From Thelonectria olida (lineage: Eukaryota; Ascomycota; Sordariomycetes; Hypocreales; Nectriaceae): a stretch of DNA of 64,000 nt. The notes below the pieces were generated by a model, which worked only from the letters and a program-made list of their open reading frames with translations, was not told the DNA's origin and made no database searches. Location: positions 1 through 64,000 of the forward strand of contig JAGPYM010000044.1 in the NCBI GenBank assembly GCA_020736575.1, written 5' to 3'. The first letter of the stretch is position 1; every line of letters begins with the position of its first letter. Position numbers and translations under genes: made by a program. Positions 1-12,350 of this stretch are shown piece by piece.

Positions 1-3000
1 TTAGCTTCCTTTTAATCTTTTAAAATACTAACCTTACTCTTATTATTATTACCCTCTAGCTAGCTTAAATAAATATTATATAACTTCTCTCTTTCCTTAT
101 AAGTACTATAGTCTCCGCCTATTTATAATAGAGTTTAAAACTACTTGCTAGTATATATAGCTATTAATATAATTCTTTATAACTGCCTTTTTAGTAATAA
201 GAGGTTATTACTTTTTTAAGCTAAACCCGCAAGTATTAAAGCGGATAATTATAGCCTTGCTTAGTTGCCCATCTTGTCTAGCATGCTTACTCTATTATAA
301 ATAGTCTGCTATAATCCTTAGTATTTTATATAAATTACTATATAAATATTAAGTATATTAATACTAAAGCTAAGTATATTAATAGTTATAATTACCCTTT
401 ATTACTATATTAATTATATTTAATACTACTTATTTAAAACTAAAGTCTTTCTATTTTACTATTTTATATATTAACTTTATAATAGTAAGTATTATATTTA
501 AGCTTTCTACTAGGTCTTCTATTACTTTAACCTATTAGTAATATATAATAATTTTTACTAGTTATAAGTACTTTTAAGCTTTTAATTAATTACCTTTTTA
601 ATCTTTTTAATAACTTAAATAGTAGCTTTTTTAATAGTAAATATAATAAAAGACCTAATATTATAAGCTATATTAAAATATATTGTTTTAAACTAAATTA
701 TAATAATATTTTTATATTATATGTTAATTATATTAAAGAAGGTATTCTTTTATATTAGTAGGAGTATTATTATAAAATAGACTATTTATATACCTACTAG
801 TATTAAAATACCTAGCCTTTATAGTTTTAGTTAAAATAATAAAGCCCTTTTAAAAATTATATAGCACTTATTAATAATAATATAGTTAAGTTTAGCTATA
901 ATTTTTTATAACTTAAGAAAGTCCTAGAACCTTTTTATTATAACTAACTTTAATATAATAAAAACAATTAATATATCTCTTAGGGTTTAGTTACTTCTCT
1001 ATTAGGTATAAGGTATATTAAGCTTTTAATATTAATCTATTATATCTTCTAATAGAAAGACTAATAGTATAATAACTACTATTAGTCTACTAGGGCAGCT
1101 AGTAGTAGGAAGTATAAAATAAAAGCTCTTACTATTTCCAGTTCCTATTACTACTATTATAAGGCTCTTATTTAATATAATAGTATTAACTGCCTCTTAT
1201 TACTTACTTTAGAAATAGATATAATTATTATAAAGCTTATATAATTTCTAGTTTATATTAATATATTATAATATCTTTTATTATACTAGCTAAAGTTCTC
1301 TTATTATTTTATAATATAGTAATGGATTCTTTTACTTGCAGCCTAGTTAGAAAACTTTTTTAAACCTAGCTATAGCTAATAGAAAACTAAGAAGCTAATA
1401 CTATTCCTTACTAATAAATTAAAAATTAACCTACTACTTATTAGTCTTAAAATAACTCTTAATAATAAGCCTTTTATAAACTAGGCTAGCTATTAAAAAG
1501 TTATAGCAGGCCTAAATGTCCTAAATACTATTTTTATTACCCTTATTCTCATTCTTACTATTACTATTATACCCCTTATTTACCTTTCTAATAAGAGTTA
1601 AGTGAGCTATTATTCCATTTTGGAAGTAGTAATATATAAAAGTAATAAATAAATACTTCTAGCTACTAATAGTAAAGCCTTTCTAGCAACTAGTCTAACT
1701 TATTCTCTTTAAAATATAAGTTATATATATAAATATCTAATATGCCCTAGGTCCTAACTTAAGTATTTAAGTATTAGGCTATTTTAGTTAATTACTCTCT
1801 CCCTTATTTTTACTTATATTAGACTTATACCCGCTCTTACTATTATTATTATTTAAATTATTAAAAATCTCCTTTATAGCCTAGAAATTAGCGCTTAGCT
1901 TAGTTATATTTTATATATTTGCTTATATATCCTTTTAAAATAATAGTATAAATTATAAGTAGTAAATAATTAAAATGCTAATCTTATATAGTAAAAAGTA
2001 GTAAATAATTTTAAGTTATTTTATTTTAAAAAATCCCTTATAATAACTAATAATAAATATAATAATTCTATTATAAATAAGAATATTTTATATTCCTCTA
2101 TTAGTAGTATTTTAATATTATAAGGTAAGTAACTTAAAGGACTATATAGCCTGCTTACTATTTAAATAAATTAGAAATAAAAGGACTTTAAAAAACTCTT
2201 TTAAAAACTTTTTATAATTTACTACTACTTTTTAATATAGTTCTATATTTAGCGCGGAATTTAAATTTAACTAGACTATTTAAAGCATATAGTTAGCTTA
2301 AATCTTTTAAAAGACCTAACTACTACTATTAGAAAGTAGCTTAAAAAGATTCTTTATAAAAAAATAGCTTATAATAGCATCTATAATATTATTAATAAGT
2401 TTATTTTATAAGATCTTAGGCAATTTAAAGTTAGTAGGTAACTAATTCTTATACTATTTATAAAAAAGTAAATATTTATAAAATATTATTTTAGCCTGCT
2501 ATAAAGCAGTTTATAATATAAATTGCATATTAAAAATATTAATATAAATGCCCTTATAAATAGTATTCTTTTTATTTTAACTTACTAACCTAATTATAAT
2601 TATATTTATATTAGTAATTATATTATAATTGTAAAACTAAATAATAAACTATATAAGTATAATATTCTACCCCTTAGTACTATTTATTATAAATTATTAG
2701 ATTATATTAGTTATAATTTTAAAATAGTTTAAGCTTTTCTCTTCTACTAGCTCCCTATTTTATTCTTTTTTAACTTTATATTAAATATATATAGCCTTTT
2801 TATTAATAGTATATTTAATAAGTAAAATATATAAAATAGCTATAATATTAAAAGTTTAAATATAAAATTTAAATAGTTTTTTTATATATTATTTAGTTAT
2901 ATATTAAAAACTATTAAAAAGCTAATAAATATACTATTATATTTAATAGCCTTAGTAAAATAGTTTAAAATAAATATATAAAGTGTAAGGGTAGTATTTT

Positions 3001-5110
3001 TTAAAAGGGTATATAGTTTATTAATATATAATAAGGCTAGCTTACTTATAAATAATTTTAAAATAGTTACTAGCTTTTTAATATAAGCTAGTATTATATT
3101 AAAAGTATTAATCTGCTATATGCTAAGCTTAAATAGTAGTTAGTTAGCTGGATTTTTATAAGTTATAGCTTAAATAATATAAGTAAAAAAATATAAGTAT
3201 ATATTAATATACTTTTTTTAAGTCGGCCGTTTAAACTTAAAATAAAATAGTATATTATATTCTTTATTAAACTCCTTCTAATTAACTTTAAAAAGTATAT
3301 TTTATAAAATAATACTTAGCTAAGTAGTAGCTTCTATTTTATAAATAAAATGCTTTATAGCTATATATATATATTATAAAATGGTATTATTTTTAGTATT
3401 AGGATTCTCTAGTATAAGAGTATAGTATAGTAAAATAAAACTTTATAATAAGGGTTTCTTATTACTAAAGTCTTTTAAATAGGTAGTTACTTTTAATTAG
3501 CGCAGCTATATATTTAGGGCTGCTAGATTACCCTATTTCTTAAAGGTATTAATTTCTTTCTTTTAAAAATCTTTCACTTTAGCTTAAAATATATATATTA
3601 CTTCCTTAACCTCTACTTTTACTTCTTATTACTTAACTATTAACCTAATAAAATTAAGGCCTCTTATTACTTTAAAAAGCTAACTATAAGAGCCTTTTTT
3701 AAAAAACTACTAGTAATAGATACTACTTTTATATAGTAGGTTAGCCCTTTTAGTTTCTATTTAAACTGCTAACTTCTAACTAGTTTTAAGCTTTATCCCC
3801 CTATTATAAGCTAAATAGAGATATTCTTAATATTTTTACAATTTAGATCTAATAAATATATATATTAACTCTAGTATTTTTACTATATAATAGAATCCCC
3901 CTATTTTAGCCTTGCCTAGTCTTTTAATAGGCTTTATTTTATTAGCTAGAAATGCTAGCTGTTTTAATTTAGTCTTATTATTAATAATATTAAGTAAAGT
4001 TGCCTACTATTATATCTTTTTAATCTTTTACTTAATAAGATTATAAAGTGTAATATAGAGATAGGACTTAATTTAATAGTAAATAATACCCATTTAGCAC
4101 TTCTAATAGGTAAGGAGTTAGAAATTAAATAGGTATATAAAATATTTTATTATATATAATCTTTATATAAGGAAAAGGCTAAATATTATAAGATCTTCTA
4201 TTTATTAAATATCCAGGCTATTTATTAAATACTATTTTATCTTCCCCTTACTAGTATTTCTCTTATTTACTATTTTATATATATACTATTATTATATTAT
4301 ATTATATTCTTACCTAGGGTAATAACTTAATAATCTGCTTAGTTTTAATAGTAGTATAAGCTATTAAGTTAAACTAATTATTAACTACTTAAGATTTTAA
4401 TTATTAGCTGCCCCTTAAAATAAGTAGTAGGCAGTAAGTAAGTAGTAGTAACTTTTAATACTTTCTCTTATATATATATAATTTTAGGAAATTTATTTTT
4501 AATTTATAATAAGAAAAAGACTTTCTTTTCTTTTTTATATAATATATAATATAAGTCTAATATTATATATTAGATTTATATCTTTTATAAAGAATGCTAT
4601 ACCTTCTTATAATAGGATATAATTACTTTTACATATAGTTAATAATAATACTATCCAATTTATATAATAATATAGGCATTCCCTATTATTAATAGAATAT
4701 TAGATATTTACTAGTTATAATAAAATAAAGAATAAGTTAATAATAAATATTCTTTCCTATAAAAATATTTTAAAATTAATATTACAAAATGGGGTAGTTA
4801 TATTTTGCGGATTTTTAAACTTACTATAGCTTTATAAAGCGGGAAACTACTAATTATTAGCTACCTTGCGATTTAATTGTTAGCTACCCTATAGTCTGCA
4901 AGTATCTTTTTTTTTCCTATATAATTTTAATTATTATTTACTAAATAATAATTTAACTAGTTTTAAGCCCCGCGCACCTATTTATATAAGTAATTCTATT
5001 AAAATTGCTTATAAATAATACTTAAGCTATTATTATAATTATACTAATAAGAGAGTTTTAAGTTTTTAATATAATAAAAATTATTAAAAAAATACTATTT
5101 ATTAAAAGTA

Positions 5111-5300
5111 TTATATAAAAAATACTTTTACTAATTATAATTACTAGTTATAATTTAACTATTTATAAGAAAATATATTTTTTATTAAAATAATTATATA
5201 AAAAATACTTTTACTAGTTATAATTATTAGTTATAATTTAACTATTTATAAAAAAATGTATTTTTTATTAAAATAATTATATAAAAAATATTTTTGCTAA
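5111..5300. repeat. 83-bp tandem repeat, about 2.3 copies
   Basis: The word TTATATAAAAAATACTT starts at 5111 and 5194 and recurs with one change at 5277, giving a constant 83-bp period. The bases between are nearly the same in successive units, with only transition-type differences such as ACTAATTATAATTACTAG versus ACTAGTTATAATTATTAG. It lies inside the AT-rich block and has no evident coding role. Confidence 0.85.
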
Positions 5301-5439
5301 TTATTATTTTTATCTTTTTAATATATATTTCTATTTAGTTATAATTTTAACTTTTAAATTACTTTAATATATTTTTATAAGTAATTTACTAATAAAGTAA
5401 CTTATTATATTATTATTAAAAAAGCTAATAATTTAAATA

Positions 5440-6320
5440 TATAATAAAAGTTAATATAAGTTAAACCCTAGCTTTATATTTATTATAATAAGCTTTTTAA
5501 TAAGGCTTATAATTAGTTTTAAAATAAAAGTTCCTATTAAATAAACCTTACTTAAAAAACTTTATTTTAAGCTTTTAATATAAAAGCACTTATTTTTTCT
5601 ATTAAACTTTAATTTATATAACTTAACTAATAATATAATATATAATAGTTAAAATACCTAACTTTTTATTAATTAAATATAATATAATTTAACTAAATAA
5701 TAAAAGCTATATAGCTACTTATTATATATTAAAATATATAGATTTTTTTAAATATATTAAGCTAATAAGAAACTTTAATAGGCATTTAAAAAAGTTATAA
5801 CTTTTAAGCATTTTTATACTATTTAATATAAATATACTATTAAATATTAATTAAAAAATTAAACTAATTATTTTAAGTTATAAGATTCTAATTAAAAGAC
5901 TTAATATATATTAATACTATTATAACTTCCTTAAATAGAAAGTTAAAATCCTTATATAACTTTTTAAAAAAAAAAAGAAAAAACTATTTTAATAATAATA
6001 ATAAGTAATTTATTAAAACAATTTAATTAAATACTTATAAGCTATAGCTTTAAAACTTATTATATATAATAATAATAATTTAAATAGTTATTTAAAAGGA
6101 AAGGAAAATTTAAAAATAAAAAGTGGGTTAAATAGATATAAGAGTTAAAAAAGTGAGGGGGGAAGCTAAAAAGGTTAAATAAAAAAGGAAAGTTTAAAAA
6201 AGGTTAAAATAGGTTTAAAAGTATTTAAACTAATAGAAATAAAATAAGGCAACTAGGTAGTAAAATATATTAAAAGTTTATATAATAATAAAATTACTAA
6301 TTATAAAAGTAACTTATTAT
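5440..6320 (+). repeat. Dispersed RIP-mutated repeat family R2, longest copy
   Basis: By eye this stretch matches about 52905-53290 and 53620-54235 in the same orientation, and about 11090-11375, 36295-36760 and 53285-53480 in the opposite orientation. Shared landmarks are TATTATAATAAGCTTTTTAA, AATAGGCATTTAAAA and a purine-rich AGTTAAAAAAGTGAGGGG segment. Copies differ mainly by C/T and G/A changes, as RIP would produce. No open frame survives, so the family is unclassified; limits are approximate. Confidence 0.65.
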
Positions 6321-7316
6321 ATATATTTACTAGCTATAAGTTTTCCCTAGCTATAATTAAAAAATATATATAAGTATTTTAATTAAAACCTAGCTTTAAA
6401 TATAATTTTTAAAATTTTTAAAACTTAAAAAGTTAAAAGCCTAGCCTCCTTTTTAAATACTATTAAAATTTATAACTATATATTAAACTTTAAAATTACA
6501 CTTTTTAAATTAAAAAAAGTAAGCCTAGCTTTTTTAAAAGCTAATTTTATATTTTAATTTATTATAATAGCTTAATAAATAATATAAAAAGGCTAAAAAG
6601 AATTTAATTTTTAAAATATAAATTATAAAATATTTAATTAAATACTTTATTTTTTAATTATATATTTATTTAAATATGTTAAAATACTTAATATTAAAAA
6701 GCTAAAATAAATAAAATAAATAAGCTAGTATATAAAATATAATAATTTTCTTTTTTTTATATTTAATAGTTAGTATAGCTAAGGGATTTAATTATATTAT
6801 AATTAAATACTATTTTAATAATAATAGAGCTTAAGTTTAAAAACTTTATAAATTTTAATAATATATTAAAAATTTAGTTTTAAATTATTTTTAAAAGCTT
6901 AAAATATAAAAATGGTTCTAGCTTTAATATTAAAGTTAAATATTATATATAATTAAAAAATTAATTAATTAATTAACAAATTACATATAAAAGGGAAAAG
7001 TATATTATATACTTAAATATATTATATAATTATTATATATATTAATTTATTATATTATTTAAACTTTAATATTTTAATCTTTTTACTAATATAAACTTAA
7101 AACTCTTTAGTTTTTACTATTAAAAATTAACTAAATTATTATATTTAATAGAAAAGCTATTAATAAATATATTTATAATAATTAGCACTTTTAAAACTAT
7201 TAGTATAAGCTTAATTATAAGTAAACTTAAAAGTATACTTAAATTAATACTAAAAGCTACCTTAATAAACTGCTAAAAAGAGATTAGTAGGTTTATTTAG
7301 TCCTTTATTTGTTTTA

Positions 7317-7631
7317 TTATCTAGTGCCCCAAATGCCTCCCCCATTAATGCATAGGATGCCCGCGCCAGCCGTAGGAGGGTGCATTCGGATGCAACCATT
7401 TCCAGGAATAGCAACTTGACAGAGAAAGCACCTTTGGACAGCGAATACATAAGGGTCATCCTTAGACTTCTCACTAAATACACAGAGACAGTTGCCACAA
7501 ATCATATGCCCACAAGGTAGCTTATATACGGGTCTGCGTCGTAAGCAAGCTAGACAAACGCTCACACTATAGATGTCGACCCAAAGGTTTTCAAGGTGAA
7601 TTTCGGCCGGGAGCTCTGACCCTCGAGTTGA
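7317..7631 (-). pseudogene. RING-finger/patatin phospholipase-like fragment, truncated at the AT-rich border
   Basis: Read on the minus strand, the open stretch has a RING-like cysteine pattern (CLAC, then LPCGHMICGNC, then CFLC) followed closely by GILCINGGGIWGT. This order, a Cys-rich finger directly before the DGGGxRG oxyanion-hole motif, is that of fungal patatin-like phospholipase proteins. The motif is damaged: the usual Asp is Asn and the usual Arg is Trp, both explainable by single C-to-T or G-to-A changes. The frame stops a few codons later and the AT-rich block begins at once, so nearly the whole catalytic domain, including the Ser-Asp dyad, is missing. No ATG is seen at the 5' end. 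I infer a dead remnant cut and mutated by the neighbouring RIP block. Confidence 0.7.
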
Positions 7632-7895
7632 CTATTATTTGGCCGTACCATGCTGCCCTCTAGCACGGAAATGCAAAGTAGTATGGAACTAGCTATAGTG
7701 CATTTTTCATGTGTAATTAAAACAATCATCGTCTAACATGCTCGAGCTACAAGAGCGACACTCTTCTATGCGAAACCCATCTTCCCAATTCCCACCGTCC
7801 ATTAAAACGAAAAGTAATATCAACTCTCCCATAGTAAGACTCATTGGAATCCAACGGAGAGAACCGCCAGTATCCTATTACATCCACCGGCGCTG

Positions 7896-7958
7896 TGACA
7901 GGCCTAGCGGATAGGCTCGAATCTTTCTGCCGCCTATCCTCTTTCAGCTGGCGCTGCA
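7896..7958 (+). repeat. 63-bp inverted repeat, left arm (flanks laccase)
   Basis: It begins TGACAGGCCTAGCGGATA and ends CAGCTGGCGCTGCA. Its reverse complement lies at 10526-10588 with 60 of 63 bases identical by my count; two of the three differences are transitions. The left arm starts 27 bp beyond the laccase stop codon. No target-site duplication is obvious outside the arms. At 63 bp the pair is probably too short to trigger RIP, which may be why it survives. Confidence 0.85.
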
Positions 7959-7985
7959 GTATTGCTTTGTTTCTCCTTTATCACA

Positions 7986-10135
7986 TCAAAGTCCGCTATC
8001 AAACGGATATGCGCCGTCTCTGTTCGAGGTCTTGTAACTTTCCCAATCAGAACACATATCGTGCATCTCTTGGGGAATCTTGCTCTTCTGAATAGCCTTC
8101 GGTTGGACTAGAAAGTTGACATAAAGACCGACACTTGCGTGCCAGGCAGTATGGCAGTGGAAGCTCCAGACTCCCGGGTTGGTGGCCTCGAACTGCACGA
8201 CCAGATGGCCGGACCGACGAAGAAGCTCCGTATCGGCGCGAGCTGGGTTATCCTTGTTGGCAATTGTGCCGTTCCAGGGCCCATCTGCCTCACTTACTAT
8301 CTGGAAGTTGCCGCCGTGGAGGTGAAACGGGTGAATAGAAAAGGTGTTATTGAGGACGACCCGGACGTTGCGCACATTATCCGGGATAATAGTCATGATG
8401 TGCTGGGGCTCCGAGAGATAGGTTGTATTGCCATCTGCCGCCTCTAGCAGCAGCGGGCGACTCCAGTCGGCCTTGAAGGTCACGTTATTCATGTACCATT
8501 CGCGGTTGCCAGTCGCGTTTGTTCCGAAAGTAACGTCGTAGTAGAGAGTAATATCTGGCTCGGCAAGAGGTCTTTTGAAAATTGGTTTTATTCTGGGCAG
8601 AACAAGCTGTAAAGGAGACTCAGGTTAGCCGTTGAAATCATTGAGCAGCAAGGGCACTATGAAGCACTCACATCGCCGCAGGTGAAATCAGGAATGGTGT
8701 ACGGGTTAGAGACCGGGATCGCATCGGGTGATGCCTCGTCATAGTAGACAGTACCAAGCGTCTCGTTGACAAACGTGGTGGCGCACTGGGTGCCACCTCT
8801 CGTGCGCATGTAGTAGGCCGCCTTGGGGTCCCTAGTTGCGGCAACAAGGACCTCAGCTCTCTGTCCGACCCCTAGGGCGACATAATCCACTTCGTAGGGC
8901 TCTACAGGTGTCCAGTCCATCGAGGTAACCCGGAGTTTATGGTTATCGATGGAGAAGAGCTGCAGAGCCTGAACGCCCGTGTTAATGAGTCGCAGCTTAT
9001 GAACTTTGCCAGACTGGAACTTGAACTGGGCACGCTCGGCGTCGCTAAAGCATTTGTTGTCCGCGGTCGACATGGAACAGTTATAGTTGTTCTTCCCGTT
9101 GATTAAGTGGTTATCCGAGTGGGGGACCCAAACTTTGAAGTCTGTGCTGTTCGAAATGGCATTCCTGGCCACCTGCTCATAGGATCGATGATAGTAGTCG
9201 GAAAGCATAACGGGGCCAAGATCGAAGTCGTATTCAACATGCGATGGGCCATGAATGACTATCGGGCCCCATAATCCTCCGCCGTATTGTAAACCGTGGT
9301 GACCATGCCACCAACTTGTACCAAAGGTGGTTGCTTTCCAGCGATAAGTGAAGCTATTCCCGGGGGCTATAGGACATTGGGTGATGCCGGAAACGCCATC
9401 CATCCAAGGGGTGCCTTGCTGGTGGATGCTAAATCAATTGTTAGTATACAAATACTAGGAGCTTGCGAAGGTTCTTTTGAGAGTTACGACTCACCCATGC
9501 CAATGCATTGCCGTGCCTTCGGCTGGGTCGGTGATGTTGTTGTGAACTGTAACTTCGACGATATCGCCCCAGTTGGCCTCCAAAAGGGGACCAGGGAATT
9601 GACCGTTCACGGTGAGGAGACTCTGTTCTGTATCACAGTGTCGATTAGCCGATTTAGGTCACAGGAAGACGTAAGAGTATGCGCCCATGGACGGCGGTTG
9701 GGGCTACACGAAGGGGAACCTGGTAGTAACGTACCAAAGCCGTCCGGCGCCAGTGTTGTCCGTTGTACCGTCCAGTCGTACCTCCGTACGACCCCAGTTT
9801 CCGGTATATCTTCTGGATCAGAGTGGCATGTTCGGCCGCCCCATGGACGGTCTGCTAATTGGTTGTCGGACTCAGCATCAAGATACGTAGGCAGCCCGGA
9901 CAGAGACCGGTGGGTCCCTTGGACCGACCTACGGGGATAAGCATATGCGGACTGCGAGAGCCCAACACCGAAGCTATACAATTTACATATGTGTTAGCAT
10001 TCGTAGACAATCCGCAGTTCCGTAAAAATACAGTGCATCCAGCCATCCTGTTGTCTGTCGAGTAAGATTGGAATTGAGGATCCAGTTCACATGGAAGTCA
10101 TACCTGAGGGTCATCGACACCGTTGATAGTTTCAT
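7986..10135 (-). CDS. Secreted ascomycete laccase (multicopper oxidase)
   Basis: Five exons on the minus strand: 10135-10104, 9973-9735, 9627-9495, 9428-8672 and 8606-7986, giving 593 residues in one frame. A signal peptide ([22 protein letters not shown]) is split by the first intron. All four copper motifs are present: HWHGIHQ (132-138), WWHGH (174-178; the family usually has HSH, here HGH), HPFHLHG (479-485) and HCHTAWH (537-543) with Leu548 as axial residue of the type 1 copper. The protein ends in DSGL, the conserved ascomycete laccase C-terminus. Laccases oxidise phenolic substrates with reduction of O2 to water, outside the cell; roles in pigment, lignin or secondary metabolism cannot be separated here. 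The gene looks intact and lies between the arms of a 63-bp inverted repeat. Confidence 0.95.
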
Positions 10136-10904
10136 TTTGCGGGATATTGGAGGGAAGGGAGTTATCTATTGCAATTAAACCCAATGAAGAAAAGAAGTCA
10201 ATTGTCGGTCTTGACGCCGCATTCATTCAGGAAATTTGATCACAGATACTCACCCCTTTGTATTAGTTCAGAGCGGTCGGCAGCATCGACTCACGTTTGG
10301 CAATTACAGCTGGCAGCGCAGCCTACGCCACGCTTTGTCCTTTCTTTGCAAGTGGCATTTCTGTCGTATCCCGTTCAGAGCCATTCCAGATGTCATTTGC
10401 TAAAATTAGGTATTACCGTCACTTGAGTCACCGCCTCCTATATAGAGACCTACAATGCGGGTGCGACTACGCCTCCACCAGTTGCGAACGCGACTGTCGA
10501 CGTGGTGCATTGAGGACACTGAGCTTGCAGCGCCAGCTGAAAGAGGATAGGCGGCAGTAAGATTCAAGCTTATCCGCTAGGCCTGTCAGATCGCTTTCAA
10601 AGTTTTGGCCTGCTTAGCTTGGCGATAACGTTGAAGAGCATGGTACGCTGGCGCCCATGCGCGCCGCATGACTAAGCGAAGAAAGAGTACATAGTGTTGT
10701 GGCGCGGAAGTCGGTACATCCGGATACAAGGGACCTAGCCCTCGTGACCCTAGAACAATAGGAATGGGCGTTCTCTTAACAGAATACACTTTCTGGACTT
10801 TTCCGGGTTAAACCGAGGAGTGCGCATTCTATTAAATAGCCCCTCCGGGGCTAGCTATAGTGGGTGCGCAAAAGTTCTAACAACTTTCGGATTTACTTAT
10901 CTTT
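10136..10904. other. Laccase upstream region, no further gene recognised
   Basis: Apart from the inverted-repeat arm this stretch holds only short overlapping frames without family features. A coding-like tail at about 10433-10525 on the plus strand (ending NATVDVVH then TGA) could be the relic of a last exon. A short hairpin, AGCCCC-TCC-GGGGCT, lies at about 10839-10853 just before the AT-rich block. Confidence 0.4.
10526..10588 (-). repeat. 63-bp inverted repeat, right arm (flanks laccase)
   Basis: This is the reverse complement of 7896-7958 with three mismatches. It lies about 390 bp upstream of the laccase start codon. Together the arms delimit a 2.69-kb unit holding the complete laccase gene and its proximal promoter. 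See the left arm for details. Confidence 0.85.
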
Positions 10905-12350
10905 CCTTAATAATAATGCAACCTTTAATAATATATAATACATTTAAATAAGATATTAAAAATATATAAGCTATATAAAAATAAAGTTTAAAAATTAAAA
11001 AATAAAAAAATTTATATTAATATTTAATATACTAACCTTATATATTAATTATAGCTTGTATTTATTTAAGTATTAATTTTAATAGGTTTTTAAACATTTT
11101 ATTATTAAGCTTATATTAAAGTTCTTTTTTATAATTAGTAATTTTTATTATTATATTAACTCTTTTATATATTTTTTTATTTAATTGCCTTACTTATTTC
11201 TATTAGCTTAATTACTTTTAAACCTATTTAATTTATTTTTAAACTTTCTTTTTAACTTAACTCTTTTAGTCCCCCCTTACTTTTTAACTCTTATATTTAC
11301 TTAATTTTTATTTTTAAATTTTTCCTTTATAGCTTTTTAAGTAATTATTTAAATTATTATTACTATATATAATAGCTTTCCGGCTTGGGGCGTAGTAGCA
11401 TGTCTCTAGTTGCAGTTAAGCTAAACCTCTTAGATTGGGAACTTAAATTAGGGATAAAAAACTGCAGTCAGTTTAATTCCAGCAGCTAGCAGCCAGTTAA
11501 GCGCAAGCAAATTCTATAACACTCCTAGGCCACCCGCAAAAGGGCTTTCTAATTGGCCTGCGCTATATTAGTATACAAATAATTAGGTACAATTAGTAGA
11601 TTTCTTACTATTATAAAAGCTAAAGGCTGGTTTTTAAAAGCTAAAGTATATTATATTAGCTATTAGTTAGTTAATTATATAGCTATATATTATAACTAAT
11701 TGCTTATAGGGGCATTTAATTCCATACGCCCCTAAAAGCTAGAGGTTTTCCCTTTACAAACAATATAAAATAGGGCTAGCTATAAAAAATATAAAATATT
11801 ATAAATAATAATAGCTACTTAAAAAAAAGCTTTTTTAAAAGTAAAAAAAAGAAATAAACTAATAAAAAAAATAAAAAAAGAAATTAACTAATAGTAATAT
11901 TAAATAATAATTTTAATTTGTTTTATAATTTTTTTTATAAAAAAATTTATAAAAACCTAATTTAAAACTATTATTTAAAAAGATAAGGCTTTTATATATA
12001 CTTATTATATTTAATAGTATATTTATAACTTATATATAATTTAAAAGCTTTTTTTATATAAAATTCCCCAGACCTTAATATAATTAAGCCTTGCTAGCTA
12101 TATATAAAAAGATTAATTATAAAAAAAAAAGCTTTAAAAACTTAAGTAAAAGCTATATAAGCTTAAAAAGCAAGTTAAAAAAAGCTCTTATAAGAGAAAA
12201 TACAAGCTTAAATTAAAAGAATTCTAATATATATATAAAAATTATTCATTTAAAAGGAGGAAATAAATATAAGAAAGGCCGAGAATAGCCTTATACTAAT
12301 TTATATATATACCTCCTTTTGTATTTCCTTCTAGCTTCTTTTATACTAGC
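10905..12350. repeat. AT-rich RIP-mutated block 2
   Basis: The block holds an inverted R2 segment (about 11090-11375), then a less mutated repeat copy (about 11386-11815) related to 36905-37330 and 37985-38345, then AT-rich sequence to about 12350. A hairpin with perfect 9-bp arms AAAAGGAGG / CCTCCTTTT lies at 12252-12320. No gene is present. Confidence 0.8.
11386..11815 (+). repeat. Repeat family R1, least mutated copy
   Basis: It aligns by eye along its length with about 36905-37330 and 37985-38345 in the same orientation. Landmarks are AAAAGGGCTTTCTAATTGGC, ATTAGTATACAAATAA, CTAGAGGTTTTCCC and ATAGGGCTAGCTATA. Where copies differ, this one usually keeps C or G and the 36.9-kb copy has T or A, so it probably lies nearest the original sequence. 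The family is not identified. Confidence 0.7.

Larger units (their letters stand above)
1..7260. repeat. AT-rich RIP-mutated block 1
   Basis: This block is made almost wholly of A/T runs, holds no open frame of useful length, and has very few CpA or TpG dinucleotides, as expected for duplicated DNA repeatedly hit by RIP. It ends abruptly near 7260 where normal composition resumes. A slightly less eroded patch at about 4790-4960 keeps GC-containing words and two nearby copies of a TTAGCTACC word, and could be the end of a DNA transposon. An 83-bp tandem repeat lies at about 5111-5300, and 5440-6320 is one copy of a dispersed family seen elsewhere in the window. I could not name the element(s) filling 1-4790. 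Confidence 0.85.

Noticed and set aside
5111..5300. Regular spacing that might suggest a CRISPR-like array
   Set aside because: The repeats are contiguous with no unique spacers, and the genome is fungal.
9296..9940. 214-codon plus-strand frame opposite the laccase
   Set aside because: It lies antisense to well-supported laccase exons and introns and has no domain of its own.
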